In this document: in pieces, positions 1-11,198 of the stretch | Position numbering within the stretch: position 1 is the first letter of the stretch | How the letters are laid out: every line of letters begins with the position of its first letter | From: Ceratopteris richardii | Lineage: Eukaryota > Streptophyta > Polypodiopsida > Polypodiales > Pteridaceae | DNA length: 64,000 nt | NCBI GenBank assembly: GCA_020310875.1 | Contig: CM035439.1 | Location: 136,839,929-136,903,928, forward strand | Reading direction: 5' to 3' | Program-made: the position numbers and the translations under genes | The notes under the pieces: model-generated | Told to the model about the DNA's origin: nothing | The model's database searches: none | What the model saw: the letters and a program-made list of their open reading frames with translations, nothing else

Positions 1-471
1 GTCCTCTCACCAATGTGAGCAAGCCTTTTGTGCCATATCTCCAACTCTGTTAGAGTTTGAGATCCATAGCTAAACAAATCTATGTTCTTTGTATCTTCCA
101 CTTCAAAAGTGAAAAGCCTTCTTGTCTTTTCTCCTTTGGCAATCCTTCGAAAGCCTTGCCTTGGGTCTTCAACATATGCTCCAAATCGGTTGAATCTAAC
201 CTGCAATCCTTTTTCAACAATCTGTCCAACACTTATTAATTTTTTGGTAATTGTAGGGACATACAAGACTTTGCTTAAGAGGTTCATATTCCCATCTGAT
301 GTCTTCACATTACCTATCTTCTCCACTGAGTGCTTTGTGTTGTCTCCTGTTTGCAGTTCATGCTTGTTATGAGGATCTTCCAAATCACAAAGTAAAACCA
401 TATTTCCTGCTACATGGTTCGAGCATCCCGAATCAATGTAAAATATGTGATCATCATCCTTACCCTTCTTC
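1..471 (-). CDS. Copia pol start: retropepsin and GAG-pre-integrase (partial, element A)
   Basis: Minus-strand translation gives a D-S-G-C-S-N-H protease motif near 430-450, a hydrophobic LYVPTITKKLISVGQ segment, and WHKRLAHIGE at the very left edge. This is the usual copia order of protease followed by GAG-pre-integrase. Integrase, reverse transcriptase and RNase H would lie to the left of the window. Confidence 0.8.
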
Positions 472-473
472 GC

Positions 474-1538
474 TTATAGATTCATAATCAATAATGAATC
501 TTCTTGACTTTGGTCCTCTGCATAGTTATTGTAATCTCTTCTTCCTCTATGGCCACTTTGATAGTTGTTGTTGTTGTTGTTGTAATTGTTGTTGTAGTAG
601 TTGTTGTTGTAGCCTCCATTGTATCTACCTCTATTTGATCCATAGCCACCTCTATTGAATCCTCTTCCTCTTGAGTTCCTTGGATTCCTAAAACATTCTT
701 CAGTAGTATGGTTAGATAAGCCACATATGTTGCAAGGTTGAGATGATTGGAATCTCCCCCTGCCTTGCTTTCCACCTCTGCCTCTTCCTCTAGCTCTTCC
801 TCTACCTACAAAGTTTGCTTGGAAAGAGCTACCTTCATCTTCATTCTTCCTATTCTTTGACTTGTCCTTCACCTTAGCTTTATCAGAGTATAAGGCAGAA
901 GTTTGATTACCTCTTGAGGACTCACCACCTTTGCTAATCTTTGCTTCATGAGTGAAGAGTTGGCCCATGAGTGTGTTGAGGTCGGGTACATGCATATCCA
1001 TGTATAAATCCATGGTTGTTGTGAATGACTCCCACTTGTCGTCTGCTTTGATTCCATTCATGATTTGTCTAATGATTTGCTCCTCTTCAATTACCTCTCC
1101 AATGCTTCCAAGCTGGTCCGAAATCTCCTTCATCTTTGTGACATAATCAGTCCCATTTTGCTTCGGGCTTTTCTTCATTGTTGTGAACTCCATCCACAAT
1201 TGGTTCTTCCTCGCTCGAGTGTTGGAAGAGAAGAAAGAAGCAAGTGCATTCCAGGTCTCTCTTGATGTCTTGCATCCCTTGACATGAGGTAAAAGAAAAT
1301 CAGAGATTGAGTTTAGAATATAGGACCTTGCAAGTGCATCCTTCGAGCACCAATTCGAAAGTCCTTCCACTTCTTCATGTGATGGTTGCCCTTTGTTCCT
1401 CATGGTTGGCATTGCTTCATCTCCGGATATGAATCCATATAGATTCCTCCCTTGAAGGTAAGCCTCCATCCTTAGAGACCATGCCGGGTAGTTGTTTCGA
1501 TCCAATTTGTCAATTGTTGATGGAAATCCATCTCCCAT
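474..1538 (-). CDS. Copia gag polyprotein region (element A)
   Basis: A 354-residue frame typical of copia gag. The N-terminus (residues ~1-50) has the copia N-terminal look (LDRNNYPAWSLRMEAYL), and the middle is the helical UBN2-type capsid region. The C-terminal part is RG-rich with one CCHC zinc knuckle (C-N-I-C ... H ... C, near residue 270) that would bind RNA in the virus-like particle. A long Asn/Tyr-rich stretch follows the knuckle. The start ATG lies 13 bases downstream of the primer-binding site, the expected place. Pol follows downstream on the same strand. Confidence 0.9.
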   Translation of the reverse strand: MGDGFPSTIDKLDRNNYPAWSLRMEAYLQGRNLYGFISGDEAMPTMRNKGQPSHEEVEGLSNWCSKDALARSYILNSISDFLLPHVKGCKTSRETWNALASFFSSNTRARKNQLWMEFTTMKKSPKQNGTDYVTKMKEISDQLGSIGEVIEEEQIIRQIMNGIKADDKWESFTTTMDLYMDMHVPDLNTLMGQLFTHEAKISKGGESSRGNQTSALYSDKAKVKDKSKNRKNEDEGSSFQANFVGRGRARGRGRGGKQGRGRFQSSQPCNICGLSNHTTEECFRNPRNSRGRGFNRGGYGSNRGRYNGGYNNNYYNNNYNNNNNNYQSGHRGRRDYNNYAEDQSQEDSLLIMNL

Positions 1539-1550
1539 GTTGCTTGACTA

Positions 1551-1563
1551 TGCTCTGATACCA
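1551..1563 (-). other. Primer-binding site, initiator tRNA-Met
   Basis: Minus strand TGGTATCAGAGCA, one base inside the LTR end. This is the standard plant copia primer site. Confidence 0.92.
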
Positions 1564-1564
1564 C

Positions 1565-2644
1565 TGTGAAGAGAGATGGTGGATGCAATCCAAAGATGAG
1601 TAGGCGCCGCTACAACCAGCTTAACACCAGCCAACTGAGACTTCAGAGTTGATTAGTAGACCCTTTAAGCTTCCTAAATCCACCAAAATATCAGCCAAGT
1701 ACTTTGGAACATGTATCCCAAAAGTTTAAGTCAAGACAAACTAGTTGCGAAATGACTAGCTCCCAAAACTTGCTATTTTTGGACATACACCTACTGGAAA
1801 AAATGAACACTGCTCTCAACCTGGTAGGAATTAGAAAAATTCCTTTTGGGCATAGCAAATAGAAATAGCAAGCTTCCCAATCCAAGTTAAAACACTTCAA
1901 ATGATGGACTGAGGAGTGAGAAAAAGTTTCATCAATTTCTAGAACATGTCCACCATTCTCGGGGCTCTGCAGAGATAGACCAGTGAGCAGTAAAATGCAG
2001 ATATCTCAAAAATTATAAATCCAATGACCTTGAAAATTGATATGCAAAAACTAGACAGTGCGAGCTATTCAACGGATCTTAAATCACGGAAGAAGAATCC
2101 GTAGAATTCGAGATATGACCTTCTGAAGGTACTGCTCTGAGTGAGTATAGCAGAGAACAAAACAGAGGAGTAGATGATAATAAATGTATAGATTCACATA
2201 TGATTACAACCACATTTGCAATGAATCTTTGCACAATGGGATTAGAATGATAGAGCTATGGAGTAAGCTCTTCAATCTCTACAAAATGACATGAAGTGGT
2301 CACGTACAAGGCTTGCTAATCGCCTCTTCCTTCTTGCTCCTTTTATAGCTATTCTTGGAGGGAGTTTTGCATTCGAATTTGAATGGCTCCACCTAAAAGT
2401 GATCCCCAAAGTTAGGAGATATTCCCTCAGCTCAAAAAGTCGTGGGTTTTGGTAGTTAGAGCCACGAAATTGCTTTTACATCATGCATGAGGTAAGCCAT
2501 CCTTTTCCTTTTTTCTTTTTCCAAATACAAGAGATAAAAATGAACTCTTTTACAAGAGGTGTTCACATGACTACTCATGTGACTTACAAATGAGGATAAT
2601 ATCAAGCATATCAAGCATGTAGGCTTGGGTAAAATGCACCAACA
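1565..2644 (-). repeat. 5' LTR of copia A
   Basis: On the minus strand it starts TGTTGGTGCATTTTACC and ends CTCTCTTCACA, so it has TG...CA ends. It is bounded internally by the tRNA-Met primer-binding site and externally by Ty3 element B. The length is 1080 bp. The partner LTR is not in the window. Confidence 0.88.
2341..2347 (-). promoter_or_regulatory. LTR TATA box (copia A)
   Basis: Minus-strand TATAAAA followed by GGAGCAAGAAGG, inside the LTR and upstream of its R/U5 part. This is the likely start region for element transcription. Confidence 0.6.
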
Positions 2645-3602
2645 GTGTGTGCCTTGTCTAATTCCTTGAGTGCTTCATTTTCTAACTCAACTATAACGCG
2701 ATTCTGATTTACCCAGACCTGAAGGAGTCCACTTCTTAAGTTTAGGTTGACTACATGATCATAGATCCAGTCTTGACCCAAGACAAGAGGCTCCGTGAGG
2801 TCCTCATCTTGACACACTAGCACTTTAACTGTCATTACTTCGTCTTGAATGTAGAGGGGAAGTTCCACCTCGCCCATGCAAGGGGTTTCCACACCTCCCA
2901 ATCCTATGAGATATGCTTCTATAGGATTGACAGTTAATTTCAACTTTTGACAGTAAGAAAATTTAACAGCACTAATGGCTGCACCTGAGTCAATCAAGGC
3001 TCTTACAGTCCTTGCACCCTTTCCTTGTCCTATCTCTAAGGTTACAAAAGGTCGTCTATCAATTATTCTATGAGAACTTATTCCTTAGACTTCACACATT
3101 GCCATATGATAACCCGGGTCCGCATAGTCATCTACCCTGGCCTGATCTCTACCTAGTCTTTGCAACCTCATCCTTCAGATGCGTTCCAATGCTTCTGCCT
3201 GTGCCTCTTCGCAAACTCGTTTTTCTTCTTCCTTGTGTTTTTTGGCAATGTTGAGTCGATTTAGCATCTCCTCTGTCACGGGTTCTTGATATAACTTGAC
3301 TCTGCATCCGCTTATATAGCTAGGGAGAACACCTTCCAGTGTAGCGAGTTGAACTGCTCCAAGTGTTGAGATCCTATTTATGATCATAGGTCCATAACCT
3401 CTCCTTTCGAGCTTTCTTGCATGTTGTTTTAGGGTATACACCAACACTAAGTCTCCGGCCTTCAAGCCTTTATTCTTAACATGGGCATCAAAGTATGCCT
3501 TCTATCGTTTCTTAGCTGCATATATCCCCGCAGCTGCCGTCAGTCTTGTTTCTCCTAACCGTTCAAGGTCAAAGAGTCTAGAGGAGAGTTCATGACCCGT
3601 CC
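2645..3602 (-). pseudogene. Element B, 3' end of pol: GPY/F region and second retropepsin-like domain
   Basis: Minus-strand translations match the end of element D's polyprotein. A post-integrase GPY/F-type module (GDLVLVYTLKQHARKLERRG) lies at ~3300-3465. An aspartyl-protease-like domain with D-S-G-A-A and a later LGQDWIYD block lies at 2645-2997. The left border is the copia A insertion and the right border is the chromovirus C target duplication. This is a fossil fragment. Confidence 0.88.
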
Positions 3603-3869
3603 TGTCAAGCTCCGATGAGCTCCCCAGTTTTTTTTTGTCGTCTCCTGCTCAGAGATTGCGCCTCTCGAGGTCACACACGGAGATCCGTTGCTCCCTACTG
3701 CCGCCCAGCCACGTAGTGATCATTAGTTACTCTCTCTCTCTCTCTTCATAATTGTGAGTCATCCCCCCACATGGCTTCACACATGGGTGCCACATGGCCC
3801 TCATGTGTGAGCCCACCTAATAATAAACTTAGAGGTGGTTCACACCTCCCTTAGGGGTACTCCATGACA
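3603..3869 (-). repeat. 3' LTR of chromovirus C
   Basis: 267 bp with TG...CA ends (TGTCAAGCTCC ... CTCCATGACA on the plus strand). It contains a (CT)n run and is repeated almost exactly at 36721-36985. Confidence 0.93.
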
Positions 3870-4021
3870 TTTCCTTCCCCTTAACTCCATTTTTGTCCTC
3901 AAAAAATGGTATTGTAAGGTGTAATAGAAAGAGAGAACTAATAATAACACTACTCCCACTATATCCCCATGTATAGAAATACATGGTCCTGTCTCCGTGT
4001 TGTTTCCCCATATCCTTCCCT

Positions 4022-6720
4022 TTAAGAAAACTCTTGGGAAGGTAAACTAAAACTGGGAAACCGTCTCTGTAGGGTGCTAACCCGCTCCCATGTGGCACTA
4101 TCTTCTGAACTATCTTTCCACTTTACTAGACACTCTTTATACAAGTGACTCCTCGTCCGTTTCTCTCGAGTGCATAGTATGCTCTCTGGCTCATGTGGAA
4201 TAGATTGAACAGAAATAGGCTCTACTACCTCACTATCTGGAATGAGGTTATCAGATTCACCCAGCCTTTCCTTAAGCCGGCTAACATGAAAAACTGGATG
4301 AATTTGACTATTCTCTGGAAGTTGGAGCTGGTAAGCCATCTTTCCTATTCTCTTAAGTATTTGGAAAGGTCCACAATACCTAGGAGATAGTTTTGGACAA
4401 GGTCCCGTCTTCATGGTTTCAGACCTAGATGGAACTCTAAGATAGACTTGCTCTCCTACCTCAAAGTTGATATCTCTTCTTTGAGGGTCAGCATAGGCTC
4501 TAGCCCTATCCTGAGCTTTCCTAATGCTGTCCTTAGCAAGTCTAAGCATATCATTCATTTCTTCCAAGAAGTCCTTTGCAGCTTGAACTTTTTCATTCTG
4601 CAAGCCAACTGCATAAGGAGCCCTTGGCTGAAACCCATACATAAGCATAAATGGACTATGCCCAGTGGAAGAGTGCTTGGCACTATTATATGCAAACTCT
4701 ACTATAGGTAAGTACTCTTCCCAATTAGTTTGCCTTTCATTTACATATGCTCGAAGCATATCTTCTAGGATTTGGTTAACCCTTTCTGTTTGCCCATCCG
4801 ACTGTGGATGCTCGGCCGTACTCATGCTAAGCTTTGTATCCAGCCTTTTGAAGACCGCTCTCCAAAAGTGGCTAGTAAACTTCCTATCCCGATCAGAAAC
4901 TATATCTAAAGGAGGACCATATAACCGGTATAGGTTCTCTACAAAGAGTCTAGCCAACTCAGGTGTCTTCACTGTAGTACGTGTCGGAATAAACCTAGCC
5001 ATTTTGGTTAACCTATCCACAATTACCTAGACCGAGTCGTGCCCTCTCTGTGTCTTAGGTAATCCGACTATAAAGTCCATGGAGATACTCTCCCACTTCC
5101 CATTGGGGATATCCAATGGGTGGAGTAGCCCTCCAATCCTCAATCTCTCAGCTTTGTTGACCTGGCATTTATTGCACTTAAGCACATATTCTAGGACGTC
5201 CTTATGAAGTCCAGGCCAATAAAACTGCCTCTTAACAAGATCATAAGTCTTGTTAACTCTTGGGTGTCCCGCACTAGGTGTGTCATGACACTCATATAAA
5301 ATATGCCGTCTCATCTCAGTATCTCTAGGGACACACACCTTACCTTTATATAACAAATATCCATCTTGGACACTATAATTCTTCCACTTGAACTCTTCTT
5401 GAGTACCCGTCGATACTCCATCCTCATTGGAAACCCGTATATCCCGATCCCCATTCTCTATGGCTTCCCAAATTTCGGAATATGCAGGATCAAGCCTACA
5501 TTTCCCTCTAAGAGACTCAAGTAGCTCACTAGTGATCTGAGTAAAACTCAGTCCATTGAGCATAGGCATGCGGCTAAGTGAATCAGCCACCACATTAAAC
5601 TTTCCCTTCCTATACCTAAGCTCATAATCAAACTCTTGAAGGGTCTCTGCCCATCGGGCCTTACGACCTTTAAGGTCTGTTTGATCAGAGAGCCACTTAA
5701 TGCTCTCTTGATCAAACACTATCGGAACTTTGGCACCATATAAATAATGACGCCACTTTTTCAAAGCATGGACTATTGCATACAACTCCTTCTCATAGAC
5801 GGAGTAATTCTTTTGAGCTGGTTCTAGTTTCTTGCTCTCAAAAGCTACTGGTCGACCATCCTGTACTAAAACCGCTCCTATAGCAAAATCACTCGCGTCA
5901 GTCTCAACCACAAATGGTTTATTGGGATCTGCTATATGTAAAAGTGGAGCTGTAGCAATTGCTACCTTCAACTTTTCCATACTTTGCTTCTGTTCGTCTC
6001 CCCAATGAAAGGCTTTCCCACGGGACAGCAATTTTGGCATAGTTCTTAATGAATCTTCGATAGAAACCTGATAAACCTAGGAAGATCTGCAGCTCTTCCA
6101 GGTTCCGTGGATGTGGCCATTCCATAATAGCCCTTACTTTTTCAGGATCCATCTGGATTCCATCCTGGGAGACTATATGCCCAAGGTATCTAACCTCTGT
6201 CTTGAAAAATTCACACTTTGACTCCTTAGCAAAGAGCGAATTTTCCCTTAACACTTGAAATACTTTTCTCAAGTGTTCCAAGTACTCCTGTTCTGATGCA
6301 CTATAGATTAGAATATCATCTAAAAAGTCTACTACAAAGTGTCCTAGATAAGGCCGTAAAACACTATTCATGAGTTTCATGAAAGTGGCAGGAGCATTGG
6401 TGAGACCAAAAGGCATCACCAAAAACTCATAATGCCCATATCTAGTCCTAAATGCAGTCTTAGGGACATCCTCTGCCCTAATTCTAATATGATGATATCC
6501 TGATCTAAGGTCAAGCTTAGTAAAATACCTAGCTTGATGTAACTGATCAAATAGATCTTCCAACCTAGGCATTGGGAATCTATTTTTGATAGTTACCTTA
6601 TTAAGTGCTCTATAATCTATACATAGTCTCATAGAGCCATCTTTCTTTTTAACTAGGAGCATTGGCGATGCCCATGGTGAGTTACTAGGTTTGATGAAGC
6701 CTTTATCTAAATAATCCTGC
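4022..6720 (-). pseudogene. Chromovirus C pol: RT, RNase H, integrase, chromodomain
   Basis: On the minus strand the order is reverse transcriptase ([30 protein letters not shown], with FLDD at the YxDD position), RNase H (VVETDASDFAIGAVL ... FDQESIKWL), the integrase H2C2 zinc region (CHDTPSAGHPRVNKT ... CNKCQ), the D,D-35-E catalytic core (SMDFIVGLPK ... TERVNQILE) and a C-terminal chromodomain (CLVKWKDSSEDSATWE). The chromodomain class is known for directing integration to particular chromatin. The start of RT is cut off at 6720 by transposon H, and the upstream part resumes at 16471. Fossil with several frame breaks. Confidence 0.9.
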
Positions 6721-6724
6721 AATT

Positions 6725-6749
6725 AACAGCGAGTCGTAACAAACGAGAA
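6725..6749 (+). repeat. Left terminal inverted repeat of H
   Basis: 25 bp beginning AACAGCGAGTCG, preceded by AATT (6721-6724). Pairs with 16442-16466. Confidence 0.78.
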
Positions 6750-6775
6750 CTATGTCGTAAAAAGAGAACACTCTC

Positions 6776-6869
6776 GTCAAAAATTACATGTTTTCACCTC
6801 ATTTTTGGAATTCCTTTACACCAGTATACATATATTACAAAAATGAGGTGAAAACAAGTAATTTTTGAC
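6776..6869. repeat. Subterminal hairpin of H, 32-bp stem
   Basis: Arms 6776-6807 and 6838-6869 (GTCAAAAATTAC... and its complement) pair over 32 bp with one mismatch around a 30-base loop. It lies 51 bases inside the left end and may serve as a transposase-binding or end-recognition structure, or form the 3' end of the transposase transcript. Confidence 0.85.
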
Positions 6870-6931
6870 GTTTTTTGTCATTTTCTCAAAAAAAAATGAG
6901 CTCAAAATGTAGTCAAAATTTCACTATATTA

Positions 6932-7022
6932 AGCATTGACGTGTCCCAAAATGTATATGATAAGACATTGACATGTCCAAAATCTATATGATAAGACATT
7001 GACATGTCTAAAATATATATAA
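6932..7022. repeat. Subterminal tandem repeats of H
   Basis: Three ~31-bp units built on AAGACATTGACATGTCCAAA, each with the palindrome GACATGTC (diverged in the first copy). Their location near the end suits a transposase-binding role, but that is inference. Confidence 0.75.
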
Positions 7023-7179
7023 GAATGTAGAAATCAATAGTTTTTACACAAAAATAACATTTTAGACATATCTTTAATGGGTGGATATCTGATTGTTATT
7101 CAAAATTGCTACAAAACATGGTTTCATTAACCAAACTACTTTGAGGCATTTACATAAGCACTAAAAATGTCTGAGAGCT

Positions 7180-9918
7180 TCAATGCAACTCACAACTTTG
7201 TCGATCTATGTCTACACCCTCATCATCTGATGCACTTGATTCAGTCTCATACTGTTGAGAGCTCTCTTCTTCTTCTTCTATATCCACAAGAGCTCTATCT
7301 TCATCCACGTACATACCAAATTCTGCAGGATCATGCACAACTCTTCTTGTTTTCCTATGATTTCCTGTACCACATACATCTAGAAGCTTTTGTTTTATCA
7401 TGTTGATGGTTGCTTTCCTCAAGTGACCAGTTTTTGTCAAGGAAAAATCATAAACAAGAATATCTACATCATCCATTTTAAGAGTGGATGTGCTTCGAAT
7501 ATTCTTTTTCCTTTTTGAACCTGTTCGTTTAGTATCACACACCATTTCTAAGTTATATTTACCTGTGAATGCATTACTACTTTTAGTGTAATACCAATGC
7601 ACCACCAAAGCCTCTATTCTTCTCTGATCAATATCTTTAGTTATCTCTAAAACCTTTGCAATCCAAAATGGTCTGGTAGCCTCATCACCATCAGCAAGTA
7701 CTGCAATAAGCGTTCCAACATTTATCTCTATTAAATTTCCTTGCCATCTTGCTTCTGCCTGTTTTGTCATCCTTGGGCCTACATAAATATTTCTTTCTGG
7801 TGGATGTATAAAACTTTGAAGTGCATCTGCATTACATGCTTGGGCCACATTCACGGATCTTTGTGTACAAAAATCCCATGTGAATGGAACATCAACTGGC
7901 CAGTGACCTGCAATTGTATACTGTATAATCTCTTCTTGATGATTGAAAAAGTCCTCCCACCAAGATACATCTTGATCTCCAACATATTTTTTTGCACGCT
8001 CAATATGTCTCTTCTTTTCAATGAGTGCATGCATCCAGCTTTTACTTTGATCAACCACACTTCCACATCTTTCTGTATTGTTTTTATCTTCATATGGTGA
8101 TTGTTCTGCACCATACACTGTTACAGTAGACAAATTAGGCACCTGCAATAAGAAACTGCATCCTTCTTTAGGCTCCCACCCAAGAGAAGATGAATACTGC
8201 TTTGCAAATAAAAGGGTTATTTCATCAACCCTCCTCATCAAGAATACATGGTTGAAACTTATATTCTGCAACGGAGCCAAAACCTTAGCACTGTTATCAA
8301 GGCCCATTGAGCAAAAGTGCTTAAAGTCATAAATCTGTGTGAGGTGTTGAACTTCTGGTTTTGGAGTATATGCTTCTGAAATCAGCTCAGATAAAATCGG
8401 AAGAGTAAAAGCATTGTTACGTGCCAACTTCTTAGAGAAAGTACTGAACATTTGATCAATGTGATCATGAGTGTGGCCAACCAGAAGAAAATTTACCTTA
8501 ACCTTCTAAAATACCTGTTTTTCAACAAGCATGCTTAAATATCCAAAGACTGTAGAATTTTTATTCTCTCTTGGAGTATTATCTAGTTGCAAATATAGAG
8601 TTGGTGGCAAGAGACCCTTCCATGATTGCAAAACACGATGAATGACAGTAACTGTAAGGTTTGGATCATTATGCACATTCGGATATGTGAAGAAAACCTT
8701 GGACATTACAGTTCCATTGTATACCAAAGTGCCAACCAAATGCATTTGCACAAGGACTTCATCTCCAATGTCCTTAGGGATGCGATAAAAATGTCGCAAA
8801 CAAGTTTTTTTTTGATCCATACCATCGATCAACAAACACATATAACGCTCCGGATTTTTGAGTGCCTTACTTCGATGATGAATTGCTTTCTTTCTCTCTA
8901 ATGCTTGACTGTCACGATGGTTGTTAAGAAGGTTTTTAAAATTATGCTTTTCCTGTGGTGTTGTAGCCCCTTTTGCCATGTTTTTCAAAGTGGTGCAAAC
9001 TGAACATTCACCCATTCTAACTTTACGAGGAATAGAAACATTGTTAAACTCTTCCTTCCATAATCGAGTAAAGTGACGATACAACACATACTTCTCATTT
9101 CTATTTTCCATGTCTTCTCTATATATTTGAAATACCTCTCGACGAGTAAAGTTATCTGACAAGTGCAACCTTCCAGTTGTAGGAATAACTTCACAATGCA
9201 AGCTAAAATAGTTCATCATCCAATTCATTGCATGACGTCCAACAGATCCTTTGGTCCCAACATGGAACGTATCCAAAATGAGATCCCCATTCAAAAACCC
9301 TTGTTGAACCCTATGTATTCTAAAATTTCCTACACCCATTGCAATTTTAAATGTAGCCCTACAGCATGGCATCCCTTGAGTAAAGAAATATTCAAAACCA
9401 ACACGCGTTACTGACATGTTATCCTCAATCATTTGCATGCAAGAAACAAGGTATATATCTTGCCTTTCACTATCTAAATGGAGGAATTTTTCTCTTATGT
9501 GCTTTAGTTTCTTCATCCCTAAATTATACAAGCATTTCAAACCACAACAATGCTTCACAATATCCAATGCAATCTGTCTATCTGAAGTAAGAAATTTAAA
9601 TCTTTTTCGACTTACTTCACGAGACCTTCTTTTAAATCGTAGATTGAGCTTGCTTTGCTTTTTCGTTGCTCCACATGCACTTGAGTCAGAAGGGAGATCA
9701 ATGGTTGGATCAGATGGGAGATCAAGAGGTGCATTTGGTTGAGCAGCATTGCACTGTGAATTGGATAACTTAAATGACTCAACAGAAAACATGGAATCAT
9801 CAGCACGTTCTAAATCATAGGGATCATCACTTCTCTGGAAAGGTTCAACTGAGAACAATGAATCAATATGAGCAGAGGAAGCTGATGCCCAAGCATCCAC
9901 TGAAAAGATTGAGCTCAT
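7180..9918 (-). pseudogene. DDE-type transposase of H (Sola-like), one in-frame stop
   Basis: A 912-codon frame from ATG at 9918 (MSSIFSVDAW) to the stop at 7180, interrupted by one TAG at 8506-8508 (codon 471). The frame is the same on both sides. Candidate catalytic acids are D365 in LLIDGMDQ, D446 in LYLQLDNTPRENKN, and D485/D488 in GHTHDHID. A C-x2-C ... H ... H pattern (~residues 305-350) lies just before the first Asp. Residues ~700-760 (VGTLIAVLADGD ... FWIAKVLEI ... VVHWYY) resemble a Tudor/BAH-like chromatin-reader barrel. A basic patch (SKRKKN) and an acidic tail follow. The N-terminus has repeated FSVE/FSVD motifs and a basic KRRSREVSRKRFK stretch. The stop could be a recent mutation or read through. 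A GT-AG intron there would be only 9 or 18 bases, too short. The Sola assignment rests on motif layout and TSD length. Confidence 0.72.
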
Positions 9919-11122
9919 CTTCACTGAGTTCACAGAAGACTGAAGATGAATGACCTTTTTAAATAAGTAGAAATCCGAGATCAAGTGAAGATATCACATC
10001 AAATGTCACATCAAGAAGATATGAAATCAAAAGCTTATTAAAGTACATTAAATAACATAAAACATCAAATTACATCAAATCACTTAATTACTCAAATATA
10101 CACTAATAAGGGAACCAAAGATTTGATTCACTTTTGATTCAAATGAGAAACACAGTTGATTTCTAACTACATATGAGTCATTCAGTCTAAGCATTGTGAA
10201 TGAATCAAAATATATCCAAGTTGAGTTCCAACAGGAATATATAATAAAATTGTTTGGAGAAATTTTACAAGAAGAAATTTTACAACTGGAATATATCCAA
10301 GTTGAGTTCCAACTGGAATATGCTATGCCATTGAACACTATACAAGAAGAAATTTTACATTTGGTTAAGATTTCAAGGATTAGGTTTTATTGTGGTCTTG
10401 GCTAGATATCAAAGAGGTAGATGAAAGTATATTGAAAAAGAATTATGTGTAAAAGAGGCACACAGAAAGTATATTCATACATTGATTTTCCATTTCAACA
10501 ATGTGTTACAAGATAAATGTGAATATGAACTAAAGTGTGGAGGATAACACTATAAAGATGTCATTAATCTCACAACTTAGACCTAATTTTCTCCCAAGCA
10601 ACAGACTCTAAGAAAAAACATCTACATGAGATTAGAAATCCTCATGTACATACCATACTGTTGCCATTGAAGTTTAATTTCCATGCAAATGTATATAAAT
10701 AGTTGCAAGGTTCTGTACTAGAATGTTTATTCATAGTGATTTTCCATTTCAACAGAGAGTTACAAGATAAATGTGAATATGAACTAAAGTGTGGAGGGTA
10801 ATACTATAAAGATGTCATTAGTCTCCCACATTTAACACAACTTTGACTTGATATTCTCCCAAGAAAGAGATTCTTAGAAACAAATCTCTACATGAGTTTA
10901 GACATCCTCATGGACATACCATACTCTTGCCATTGAAATGTAATTTCTATGCAAATGTATATAAATAGTTGCAAGGGTCTATGAATATTTCATTAAAGTG
11001 GCTCTGAAACAGCCTATTTGTGTGGGTGCTGTTCCCTGGTTAGATAAGTTGACAGATTTAGTTAGCAAGTGGACTCATTCAGTTAGATCCAGTTAGTTTC
11101 TGGTTCAAGTTACCCAATTGCC
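9919..11122. promoter_or_regulatory. Divergent promoter region of H with direct repeats
   Basis: AT-rich spacer between the two divergent genes. It holds a direct repeat of ~30 bp (AATATATCCAAGTTGAGTTC) at 10209 and 10290, and a ~255-bp tandem duplication at 10471-10725/10726-10985. Each duplicate has a GTATATAAATAG TATA-like box (near 10691 and 10951). No other coding frame is convincing. It probably holds the promoters of both genes. Confidence 0.6.
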
Positions 11123-11130
11123 TATAAATA
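11123..11130 (+). promoter_or_regulatory. TATA box of the ParB-like/methyltransferase gene
   Basis: TATAAATA 76 bp upstream of the proposed ATG (11199). This gives a start site near 11155 and a short leader, a normal plant arrangement. Confidence 0.6.
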
Positions 11131-11198
11131 CCAGAGGAGGAGATCATTCGCATTTTCAAAATCCACGAGCAAGAGAGAGAAGCAGAGCACAGACAGCC

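Larger units (their letters stand above)
1..2644 (-). mobile_element. Ty1/copia retrotransposon A, 5' half (runs off left edge)
   Basis: Seen: read on the minus strand, a 1080-bp LTR (1565-2644) is followed by a primer-binding site matching initiator tRNA-Met (1551-1563), a copia-type gag (474-1538) and the start of pol (1-471). The pol start shows a retropepsin D-S-G followed by C-S-N-H, and a GAG-pre-integrase signature WHKRLAHI near the edge. The remaining pol and the 3' LTR lie outside the window. The LTR ends abut Ty3 element B at 2645 (first flanking bases GTGTG), so A inserted into B after B was in place. Its gag frame is open over its full length, so it looks fairly young. Its age cannot be dated without the second LTR. 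Confidence 0.92.

Noticed and set aside
7180-9918. KDZ (Kyakuja/Dileera/Zisupton) transposase
   Set aside because: The characteristic GEG-ErlWs type block of that group is absent, and the duplication is 4 bp, not 8 bp.
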